DNA of 42,663 nt from Bacillota bacterium (GTDB lineage Bacteria; Bacillota; Clostridia; Lachnospirales; Lachnospiraceae): contig JAEZKA010000036.1 in assembly GCA_023436225.1 (NCBI GenBank), positions 1 to 42,663 on the forward strand, given 5' to 3'. Positions 34,512-41,590 of this stretch are shown here, in pieces (position 1 is the stretch's first letter; the number at the start of each line of letters is the position of its first letter). A model generated the notes under the pieces. The model did no database searches. It was not told the origin of the DNA and saw nothing but the letters and a program-made list of their open reading frames with translations. The translations under genes and the position numbers were made by a program.

Positions 34512-35399
34512 TTATGCACGGGACAACATAGGAAACATCACCTTATTGTCTTTAAAAATATTTTCCTTACCTTTTAGCACAAACAAGTGGGTATCCTCCT
34601 CCTGTGATTCCTCAATTATGTACCCCTCTTTTGACTTCGGTGTAAATCCGAGACAGACAATTTCAGTGTTTTCATTAGCTATAATACTTAAAATATCATC
34701 TATCTGAAGGTTACCATCGGCAAAAATATCATAACAGTTAAGCCTATTATTTTCAAATTTAGCTACTATAACAGCATCATATTGATTAACATAGTAAATA
34801 TCATTTGACACAAATTGTATGCAATGAAATACAAATTGGCATAGATTATCTACTTTAAATTCCGAAAATGGATTTGCTTGCATATATTTTTTGATAATTA
34901 AATTCCAATCATCGGGGTCTTCTATATCAAGTTTCCTATAAGAACCATTTGCTTTAAATATGGATTTACTATATTGAAATTCCTTAAACTCTTCAAAACC
35001 AAACTTAGGATAGAAATCTACAACAGAATCATTTGCCAATAAATATATTGCATCGCATTTATCCTTCCATTCGTTTAATACTGCCTCCATTAGGTACCGA
35101 TTAAGACCTTTATTTCTATACTCGGGCAAAGTCATAACGGTACTGATTTGTACATATCGTTTTTGTTGGTCTTGCCAGCTTATATCATTGATACACACCG
35201 CCACACTTGAAACAGCTTTATCTTCATGCATAATGATATATGGTATAAAACGATTGTCCCAATAACCAGATTGATACCACTTTTCAAAATTCAACCAATA
35301 AATTTGTTTTGCAAGTTGAAAGTAACTCATTCTCGAAACTTCATCTTTCAGAGCATCATTAATGTAATTATATGCTTGACCTCTAATAAAACACTGCAT
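34512..35399 (-). CDS. GNAT-family N-acetyltransferase (element cargo)
   Basis: A 295-residue acyltransferase. The GNAT core is in the N-terminal half: IMHEDKAVSSVAVCIND, QISTVMTLPEYRNKGLNRYLMEAVL (acetyl-CoA loop RNKGLNRYL) and AIYLLANDSVVDFYPKFGFEEF, a typical C-terminal GNAT strand-helix. Residues ~160-295 form an additional domain without a recognisable match, similar to two-domain GNATs. The substrate is unknown. The ATG at 35399 is chosen since GGAGG lies seven bases upstream; a GTG five codons earlier overlaps it. It is separated from the RNase H gene by about 295 bp and lies nearest the left end of the element. Confidence 0.8.
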   Translation of the reverse strand: MQCFIRGQAYNYINDALKDEVSRMSYFQLAKQIYWLNFEKWYQSGYWDNRFIPYIIMHEDKAVSSVAVCINDISWQDQQKRYVQISTVMTLPEYRNKGLNRYLMEAVLNEWKDKCDAIYLLANDSVVDFYPKFGFEEFKEFQYSKSIFKANGSYRKLDIEDPDDWNLIIKKYMQANPFSEFKVDNLCQFVFHCIQFVSNDIYYVNQYDAVIVAKFENNRLNCYDIFADGNLQIDDILSIIANENTEIVCLGFTPKSKEGYIIEESQEEDTHLFVLKGKENIFKDNKVMFPMLSRA

Positions 35400-35663
35400 T
35401 TTTAAATCCTCCACTTGTAAATATATAAATAATCTTCAGTTAGTATTTGTAAACAATTGTGAGCTTTAAAGGAGAGAAAAATTTTATTCCCTTCTTCAAT
35501 CACATCCATATACCAATACTAGTATCTAACACCATCATGTCTTTTATCTTACTCTACATAATTAGTATACTCGATACTGTTTATTTCAAGATAATTCCAA
35601 CAGCATCATAGCTTTAATAATCCTTTATATATTATAAACTGTTGCTGGGTTCCATAGAAAAGT

Positions 35664-35672
35664 CATTCGTTA
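35664..35672. repeat. Internal copy of the element junction sequence (CATTCGTTA)
   Basis: CATTCGTTA here is identical over 9 bp to the left junction (34279-34287). It lies in the 295-bp gap between the GNAT and the RNase H genes, about 20 bp beyond the RNase H stop. It may be an older end of the element or chance in AT-rich DNA. The rest of the gap has a probable promoter for the GNAT gene (TTTACA...TTATAT on the minus strand) and nothing else obvious. Confidence 0.4.
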
Positions 35673-35694
35673 ATTCATTAATTTCATAAACTAA

Positions 35695-36456
35695 TTATTC
35701 ACTAGAAATTATTAAATGTCTTTCCGAATTTGGAGCAATCTTTAATATTTCATTTTTTACATTTTCATTTGCGACAATAAGTTTATTCTTTTCTAACCAT
35801 CTCTCAACAACTTTATCTGATTGTATAGACAGTTTTTCCTTACATTTTTCATCAACAAGTTCATTAAAGAAATCTCCTGTATGACTATCCACCTTAACAA
35901 ATATAACCTCAATACCTTTGCCTATTAATTCATTCATTCGATTATAGTACTCAACAGAAGATTGCTCCCTTCTTGCCCAAAATCCTGTAGCATGATGTGA
36001 AACCCCTTCGTAATCATGAAATATAGCCACCTTTTTATCGCCCTTACTTAAAGCATATTCCAATCCCCTAATAGCTCCCTCTAATTCGCCTGCAATTTGC
36101 CTAATATTGCTTTTAGCACTATCTTTCGAAGCTGCACTATCAATATATTCAATAACATTATTTCTAACTGCTACTAAGCCATAAGAATATTTTTCAGTGC
36201 TACTGTTATAGCTACCATCTACATAAACATGCAAGCAATCCTTTGGATAATTATTTTCTTCTTTCTTTAGAAACTTGCCACCTTCTTCTAAGTATAGTTT
36301 AGCACTGCTTATATCCCCAAAACTCTTGTACTTAGCTCCTTTTACACCTTTAACATATTCAAGACACTCTGTCCAAGTATCTACTATTTTATTTTCAATT
36401 TTTACATTACTCTTATAATCAAAACCTTCTTTGATTGCATACACTTTCTTAGCCAT
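35695..36456 (-). CDS. RNase H with N-terminal hybrid-binding (viroplasmin-like) domain, carried by the element
   Basis: A 253-residue ribonuclease H, expected to cut the RNA strand of RNA:DNA hybrids. Residues 3-60 (VYAIKEG, DTWTECLEYVKGVKGAKYKSF, SSAKLYL) match the viroplasmin/RNase H1 N-terminal hybrid-binding domain. The catalytic domain starts at about 75 with all four acids: Asp80 in VYVDGSYN, Glu124 in QIAGELEGA, Asp148 in IFHDYEG and Asp202 in FFNELVDEKCK. The frame is undamaged. It starts at 36456 with GAGGTAATTGT before the ATG and follows the TnpC-like gene by 19 bp, thus in the recombinase transcript. It is not a copy of the broken host rnhA, being of another subfamily. Confidence 0.9.
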   Translation of the reverse strand: MAKKVYAIKEGFDYKSNVKIENKIVDTWTECLEYVKGVKGAKYKSFGDISSAKLYLEEGGKFLKKEENNYPKDCLHVYVDGSYNSSTEKYSYGLVAVRNNVIEYIDSAASKDSAKSNIRQIAGELEGAIRGLEYALSKGDKKVAIFHDYEGVSHHATGFWARREQSSVEYYNRMNELIGKGIEVIFVKVDSHTGDFFNELVDEKCKEKLSIQSDKVVERWLEKNKLIVANENVKNEILKIAPNSERHLIISSE

Positions 36457-36475
36457 ACAATTACCTCACTGCTTA

Positions 36476-36889
36476 TTATTTGAGTCCTATTTGCTCTCTT
36501 AGTCTCCTGTTCTCTTCCTTTAAATCCTCCATTTCAACTAATTGAACTATCAAATTTCGCTGTTGCTCTTTCAATTTTTTTACTTCCTCATACAGTTGCT
36601 TGATTTTTTCGTCTTTTTGGTTTAATTTATTTTTCGTGGTCTCTTGCAGACTTTCACTTTGTATGCCCTTGCTGATAGCCCTCAAGCTCAAAATACGCTC
36701 TTTAAGAACTGGATTGTTATATAAGGTGGCTTTTGATACTCCCGCTTCTTCTGCTATAGTCTTAAAATTAATAGATTTAGACTTTGAACGTTTTAACTTT
36801 TCAATAACCTCAATAACCTTATTGATGGTATCTTGGTTCTTTTGCTCCTGATACTTTTTTAACCCTTCAACATTTCTCTCATGCTTCAT
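36476..36889 (-). CDS. tnpC: TnpC-like protein (DUF6262/Tn554 TnpC family)
   Basis: A 137-residue protein resembling TnpC of Tn554, an accessory factor that raises transposition and orients it. The N terminus has EVIEKLKRSKSKSINFKTIAEEAGVSKATLYNNPVLKERI, a helix-turn-helix like the first helix of TetR-type domains; the C-terminal ~50 residues form a strong coiled coil (KIKQLYEEVKKLKEQQ, EMEDLKEENRRLREQ). Its start overlaps the end of the 95-residue Cys-rich gene by 11 bp, with GGAGG nine bases upstream, so it is translationally coupled to it. Confidence 0.75.
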   Translation of the reverse strand: MKHERNVEGLKKYQEQKNQDTINKVIEVIEKLKRSKSKSINFKTIAEEAGVSKATLYNNPVLKERILSLRAISKGIQSESLQETTKNKLNQKDEKIKQLYEEVKKLKEQQRNLIVQLVEMEDLKEENRRLREQIGLK

Positions 36890-37166
36890 TAATTTGAACC
36901 TCCAAACTATCTACAAGAGGCTTAAGATATTTCCACTTTACATACTGTCTTTGCCAGTCTCTATCTCTATCTAACTCTTTAAACCTTGTCATTTCTAACT
37001 CCATAATCTCAAGTTCCTTCTTTAGTATTGGATGAAATCTAGCTTCAGTTATGTAATTAGGGCAGTTGTTAAAAAAACATCCATCACCATCTGAGCAATT
37101 ACCTCTTCTAAAATCATATAAGCATACACCAGTGGGCAACGGATTAAAGCTCATTGATTTTGTCAT
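36879..37166 (-). CDS. Cys-rich protein resembling the C-terminal domain of Tn554-type TnpB
   Basis: A 95-residue protein with a Cys cluster at residues ~15-36 (PTGVCLYDFRRGNCSDGDGC, then FFNNCPNYIT), followed by a helical region. The C...C...C..C-x-x-(F/Y)-x-T layout is like the C-terminal metal-binding module of TnpB-type recombinases, seen also at 37172-37444. It may be an independent zinc-binding partner or the remnant of a third recombinase whose catalytic part was lost. Starts five bases after the tnpB tail with AAGGAAG before the ATG; ends inside tnpC. Confidence 0.55.
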   Translation of the reverse strand: MTKSMSFNPLPTGVCLYDFRRGNCSDGDGCFFNNCPNYITEARFHPILKKELEIMELEMTRFKELDRDRDWQRQYVKWKYLKPLVDSLEVQINEA

Positions 37167-37171
37167 CTTCC

Positions 37172-38610
37172 TTATTGCTTAGTTTCCTTTGTATTGTCAC
37201 TTATTAATTCCTCCAATTTTGCTATTATTTCTCTTAACACAACTATTGTTGGTTTGAAATGTTCTGCATAATGCTCTCCATATATGTTGTTCTCAATCTG
37301 ATATTCCAGCTCATTCAAATAATTTTTATGATTTTCCAAGTACTCTGGTGTTGTTATAAATCTGCTGCAAGTATAACATTTTTTTCGTTTTAATAATCTA
37401 TCACAGACTTCTCCGTTATTGATTTTGTGCAATATCCATCGCACATTCTTGCACCCTTATCTTTATTCTGTCTAAACCAAGCAAGTTCATCCTTATCTGG
37501 CACAATATTTTCATCCAGTAGATTAATATTACCAATTACACCTATATTATTGAATATTTCAGCTCTTTCACTATCTTTTATATCGGCGTAATATTTTTTA
37601 GTAACACTGGGATTAGAATGACCTAAAACAGCTTGAATAGCACCAATGTCAGTGCCTTTTGATAACATATCCGTTGCAAGAGTTCTTCTAAATTTATGTG
37701 CTGAAAGATTAATCAACTCTCCACTATTATCTCTTATATCATGGGTAATAACAAAAAAATTAAGCCAACCTCCAAATGTTTGTTGTGATATATTCGTTGC
37801 ACCTTTTCCATGTATATTATTATGGATAAAAACCAAATCCTTATATTTTTCATCTATTTCTTTTCTTACAACCTTTGTATGTTCAATCAATTCTTTAATT
37901 GCTGATGCACATTCATTTGTTATAGGCAATGGCTGACGCTCTTTTCTGTTTTTATAATCATACCAAGCAAGAGTCATACCAGAAATTGTATGGCGGTTTA
38001 AACAATTAATTTTTAATTTCAACATATCCCCTACTCTGATTCCCGTTGTTTGAATTATGATTATTCCGCATTTTACATAGACATTTACCTCTTCTTTAAG
38101 TGCTAAATTTATTTTTGCTACAATATCATCTGGAAGAAAATCGACCTTAAGTTTTGAATTTACATTCCTATATTCATTCCCTGCAAATATTTCTGATTTA
38201 GGAAATTCGTTTGGCAAATATAATTGCCCCCATCTAATAATTGATTTCAAGGTATCAAGTATTTTCTTTTGAGATTGATATTTTAAAGGGCCGTTTTTTA
38301 CTGAAGAAATATATGTTTTCAAATATGTAACAAACATAACAATTTCATTATTTGTGAGGTTTGTAAAACTTAAAGTGTTATTAATTTTTAAGTATGAATT
38401 AATATATTTAAACCTCAACATGTCAGTATATAATTTATACAATGTCACATTGTTCTCAATAAAATTTCTCCATACGTAAGCCTTCAAACTATTTTTTATC
38501 TTTAGACCTATTATATCTGAAAAATCAACTTTAAACACTCTTAAATAATAGAGCGAATTAACGTCAGTGTCAGTCATATTCCATATATCCCCATTTGGCA
38601 TATTACCCAT
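37172..38610 (-). pseudogene. tnpB: TnpB-type tyrosine recombinase, frameshifted near the C terminus
   Basis: From the ATG at 38610 (overlapping the tnpA stop) the frame encodes a phage-type integrase: Arg in TTGIRVGDMLKLK, HxxR in SAHKFRRTLAT, LGHSNPSVTKKYY with the nucleophile Tyr. Near the end, GARMCDGYCTK is followed by a stop at 37390-37392, but the -1 frame continues as INNGEVCDRLLKRKKCYTCSRF... to 37172. Joined, the reading gives the C..C...C..C module that this family normally carries. So either one base was lost around 37410-37430 or there is a programmed -1 shift; no classical slippery heptamer is seen. Joined length is about 495 residues. Confidence 0.7.
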
Positions 38611-39335
38611 TAAATGCACCCCCAACCATTTCACTCTTACTCCAATATCTTTGAAGAGCATCCTCTAAGTACTTTACAGAAAGGTGCGTATACTTTTGGG
38701 TTGTGGAAATATGTTTATGACCTACCATTATTCTTACAACAGAAATATCAATTCCAGATTCAATAAGATTGGTTATACATGTGTGTCGTAAGTCGTGAAA
38801 GTTTAATGATATACCTGTTTTGTTACCTACCCTCTTAAAGACCTCATATAAACCTCTATATGTTAACGGTTTACCCTTATATTGCTTTTCATAAGAAACA
38901 AATAAATAACTATGCTCGGTGTCAATATTATTCCTTTCGTTCATTATATAATTATCAATCTCCTCAAGAAGGCTCATAGGCATATAAATTTCTCGTGAAC
39001 CACCTTTTTTTTGTTGGTCATATCTATCTGAATCTTTTGGAGATAAAGTTATAATAGCAACTTCCTTTGAATTGTCTGGTACAGGAATATCTTCAATTTC
39101 GAGGGAAAGAAGCTCTCCAATTCTCATACCCGTTAAATACAGCGTTTTAAAAATTATTTTATCTCTCCATGTGCTTAGATTATTAAAAAAAAATCATTGC
39201 TTCAGTATCAATTAATATTTTGACAGCCCTTACACTTTCTCTAACTTTAAAAATGGATTTTTTTGTTTTATTATCTGTCTTCGCATGATGTAGAAGATTT
39301 TTAAACATATCAAAAGGTCTGTTTATATCATCCAT
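38603..39335 (-). pseudogene. tnpA: TnpA-type tyrosine recombinase, N-truncated and frameshifted in a T9 run
   Basis: The C-terminal catalytic part (38603-39181) contains TLYLTGMRIGELLSLE (Arg), NFHDLRHTCITNL (HxxR), VGHKHISTTQKYTHLS (His and nucleophile Tyr). The preceding part (39183-39335 and perhaps up to ~39400) encodes NRPFDMFKNLLHHAK... to TEAMIFF, then runs into a stop at 39183-39185. Removing one T from the nine-base run (plus-strand A9, 39185-39193) joins it to NNLSTWRDKIIFK in the correct way. About 90 N-terminal residues expected for this family are missing; no room for them remains before the element end at 39453. The gene therefore seems inactive, unless slippage at T9 restores the frame. 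Confidence 0.7.
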
Positions 39336-39399
39336 TTGTATTGGATTTTGTATTTGAATTGTCAGAGTGCAGTATTTATTAATTAAATTCTAAACATAG

Positions 39400-39415
39400 A
39401 AATACCATGGTATTT
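39400..39415. repeat. 16-bp perfect palindrome near the right element end
   Basis: AAATACCATGGTATTT is fully self-complementary and lies 38 bp inside the right end of the element, upstream of the tnpA remnant. It is a candidate binding site for a recombinase, a directionality factor or a repressor. Confidence 0.45.
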
Positions 39416-39438
39416 ATACAGTCTACTTACTATACTCT

Positions 39439-39606
39439 TTACAATAAAGATAACATTCGGTTGTTGGTGGTCTTCTTGTAGCCAGCCGAATATTCTCTCT
39501 CATGAGTGGTTCCCTTCGAATCAACAAAGACAACGATTGAACCATAACCACCGGGACCCTCCGGATTCCCTCGTGCAGCTCCATCGGTATATATTGTAAC
39601 ATTCAT
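39439..39606 (-). pseudogene. rnhA: rnhA 5' part (RNase HI, N-terminal 50 residues)
   Basis: From ATG at 39606 (GGAGA seven bases upstream) the frame encodes MNVTIYTDGAARGNPEGPGG, i.e. the first catalytic Asp (Asp8) and the glycine loop, through GYKKTTNNR at 39457, the last native codon before the junction. It then runs into the element (M-L-S-L-L-stop at 39439). The promoter and ribosome site are thus kept while the product is a 55-residue stub without Glu52, Asp74 and Asp139. Together with 33955-34281 it makes a 158-residue RNase HI, similar to the 155 residues of the E. coli enzyme. Confidence 0.93.
39441..39459. repeat. Right end of the rnhA element: inverted arm plus CATTCG core
   Basis: ACAATAAAGATAA (39441-39453) is the inverted counterpart of 34285-34297, directly followed by CATTCG (39454-39459), the direct repeat of 34279-34284. 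Joining this end with the left end would give arm-CATTCG-arm, a symmetric tyrosine-recombinase crossover site. Confidence 0.85.
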
Positions 39607-39692
39607 GTGTTTCTCCAATCTTTCCTATATATTTTATAGATATCAGCAAACATATCTGTACCGGTAGAATAGACCTTTATATAATCCTCCAA

Positions 39693-41363
39693 TTATAAAT
39701 TACTCCATTCACCGTTACTTAGGAATTCCTGCGCTGCTTGTTCTGCTGAGGTAATGATCTCATGAGGATAACCAAGCATATCAAGGAGCTTGATGGCATT
39801 TTTAGAGACAGCCTTCCCCTGATAAAGCTGATAATCAAATAAAACCTGGTTATTCTCTATACGTTCCTGAAAATGATAATTCGAATAGTTCTTCTCCAGA
39901 ATATGAGTCAATTCAATATCGTGAGTTGCTGCAAATACCTGTGCATTCTGCAATGCCAAGCTATTAAGAATTCGGGAGGAGGCAGCGATCCGCTCCAGAG
40001 TATTGGTACCACGCAGAACCTCATCAATGAAGCATAGCATCGGAACATCAGGATTAATGTTGTCCAAAATACGCTTTAAAGATTTAATTTCAACAATATA
40101 ATAGCTCTCACTACTAAAGATATTATCCCGTAATGCCATCGAGGAATAGATCATAAAATAACTTCCCTGATAACGTGTGGCGGTGGAGGTATAGATAGTC
40201 TGTGACAAGATCGCATTGATTGCCAGAGTTTTAATAAAGGTTGATTTACCGGAGGCATTGGAGCCGGTAAGAAGTACGCTGCGGTTCTCGGTAATGGAGT
40301 TAGCGATCGGTTGTTCCAGTAAGGGGTGATATAAATCAGTGGCAGACAGAGAAGGCTTTTCTGATCTGGTAAGCTCCGGTTCGCAGTAATAATAGATTGA
40401 CTTACGGAAGGAGGCTGCGGCAATCATACTGTCTATATAACCAATATTCTCAAAGATTCGGTTCAGTACCTTACGGTTCTTCTTAAAGAAACTTAGCATG
40501 GAGTTGTATTTAATCAGGTCCAGGTGAAAGAGCATGCGTAAATTATCAAGAATAATATCCATAATATCACCATTACCACTCTTAGGTGCAAGAAGGAAGG
40601 AACCACGCATAATCTTTTTGAAATCCTTGATATCCTCACGAAGGCGTCCGGTATATTCCTTTATCTCAGGAAGATCAAGACGAATGATGGCCTTGGTATT
40701 ATCCAATAAGCGAAAGATATAAGAGAATACGGTAATATAATTCTCTATCTTCGCTTTACAGGAAAAGTAATGAAAGATATTGATAATCGCAAATGCGAAG
40801 GTTCCCACCCCGCCTAATCCGGGATTAACAAAAATCATTGCAACAGATAGCAGGAAGCCGAAATCCAGCAGATAATGAATCAGATTACTTTGGGACTCTT
40901 GTGCTTCCAGACGGTTGATGTATTCATAAACAGAAATGTTGCGAAGCTTACCCATATTATGAAGTCTAGCTTGTAATTCAATCCGTTTCTCCTCTTGATC
41001 CGTAAAGAACTTCATTAGGCGATTTCGTTCCCTCAGTTCTTCTTCCGAAAAGCAGGGCTTACGAAGTAAGGAATAGAGATACTCCTCTCCAATGGAGGAT
41101 TGAGTGTTATTCATCTCCATGAAGATCTCATCCATATCAAGATCGTTCCAGGTGATATCGTCTACGTCGAGATTGGCATCCTTACGGGAATTATAATATG
41201 ACTTAAGAAATTCCAGCTTCTCGGAAGAGTACTCCTCAGTAGGTGTTTCACCCCATTCTCTCCTAAGACGAAGCTTTAATGTCTTTAAATTATTTCTGTT
41301 GCTGATGAGGCTCCATATGACAATAGCGACCATTACTGCAGCAATAATTAGTAGATATTCCAT
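39693..41363 (-). CDS. Membrane-anchored MutS-like ATPase
   Basis: A 556-residue protein with an N-terminal transmembrane helix (YLLIIAAVMVAIVIWSLIS) and probably two more around 170-210, followed by helical lever-like regions and a MutS domain V ATPase: Walker A LTGSNASGKSTFIKTLA, a loop with FSSESYYIVEIKSL, Walker B PMLCFIDEVLRGTNT and FAATHDIEL. No mismatch-binding domain or Phe-x-Glu is present. Such MutS-family proteins occur in Lachnospiraceae; their role is not known. The start is ATG at 41363 (or 41369, two bases after AAGGAG). It lies 86 bp upstream of rnhA. Confidence 0.82.
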   Translation of the reverse strand: MEYLLIIAAVMVAIVIWSLISNRNNLKTLKLRLRREWGETPTEEYSSEKLEFLKSYYNSRKDANLDVDDITWNDLDMDEIFMEMNNTQSSIGEEYLYSLLRKPCFSEEELRERNRLMKFFTDQEEKRIELQARLHNMGKLRNISVYEYINRLEAQESQSNLIHYLLDFGFLLSVAMIFVNPGLGGVGTFAFAIINIFHYFSCKAKIENYITVFSYIFRLLDNTKAIIRLDLPEIKEYTGRLREDIKDFKKIMRGSFLLAPKSGNGDIMDIILDNLRMLFHLDLIKYNSMLSFFKKNRKVLNRIFENIGYIDSMIAAASFRKSIYYYCEPELTRSEKPSLSATDLYHPLLEQPIANSITENRSVLLTGSNASGKSTFIKTLAINAILSQTIYTSTATRYQGSYFMIYSSMALRDNIFSSESYYIVEIKSLKRILDNINPDVPMLCFIDEVLRGTNTLERIAASSRILNSLALQNAQVFAATHDIELTHILEKNYSNYHFQERIENNQVLFDYQLYQGKAVSKNAIKLLDMLGYPHEIITSAEQAAQEFLSNGEWSNL

Positions 41364-41532
41364 GTACATTACTCCTTGTCTGTCCGATTACAATTGCCAT
41401 CGAAGCTTTTTCTTTTATAACGGCTATTATAAAATTCTATTTTGATGCTGTCAATCATTGTAGCTTTAAAATAATCTATTTTTAATATTTAGTGACAGGA
41501 TGTCTATACAAATATAAAATAAAATACATAAA

Positions 41533-41561
41533 AATGGTTGAACAGTAACTGTTCAACCATT
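41533..41561 (-). terminator. Rho-independent terminator of the NlpC/P60 gene
   Basis: AATGGTTGAACAGT and ACTGTTCAACCATT form a perfect 14-bp stem around a single central base. On the minus strand it is followed by TTTTTATG. It lies 30 bp after the stop of the hydrolase gene and separates it from the MutS-like gene. Confidence 0.85.
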
Positions 41562-41590
41562 CTCACTTATCGTTAAATATAAAAGCAATC

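Larger units (their letters stand above)
34285..39453. mobile_element. Tn554-like element inserted in rnhA, carrying its own RNase H
   Basis: The 5,169-bp segment interrupts rnhA exactly between codons 50 and 51. Contents on the minus strand, in transcription order: tnpA remnant, tnpB (frame-broken), a Cys-rich protein, a TnpC-like protein, an RNase H with hybrid-binding domain, and a GNAT acetyltransferase. Two tyrosine recombinases followed by a small TnpC-like protein is the Tn554 arrangement, as is a 6-bp core at both junctions. Unlike classical Tn554 the target is rnhA instead of radC. Ends: CATTCG direct repeats outside and TTATCTTTAT inverted arms inside. Composition is more AT-rich than the flanking core genes. 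Both recombinase genes are damaged, so the element is probably immobile now. Confidence 0.85.

Noticed and set aside
37390..37444. Canonical -1 ribosomal frameshift heptamer in tnpB
   Set aside because: No X-XXY-YYZ heptamer is found in the overlap and no clear downstream pseudoknot; a plain one-base deletion is as likely, so programmed frameshifting is left as a possibility only.
38603..39127. Complete small integrase starting at the ATG at 39127
   Set aside because: The ATG is inside the conserved TGMRIGE motif; the upstream frame continues the recombinase fold after correction of the T9 run, so this is the 3' part of a broken gene.
34285..39453. Prophage or integrative conjugative element
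   Set aside because: Only 5.2 kb, no structural, replication, relaxase or conjugation genes. Recombinase pair plus TnpC-like gene and 6-bp core fit a Tn554-type transposon better.
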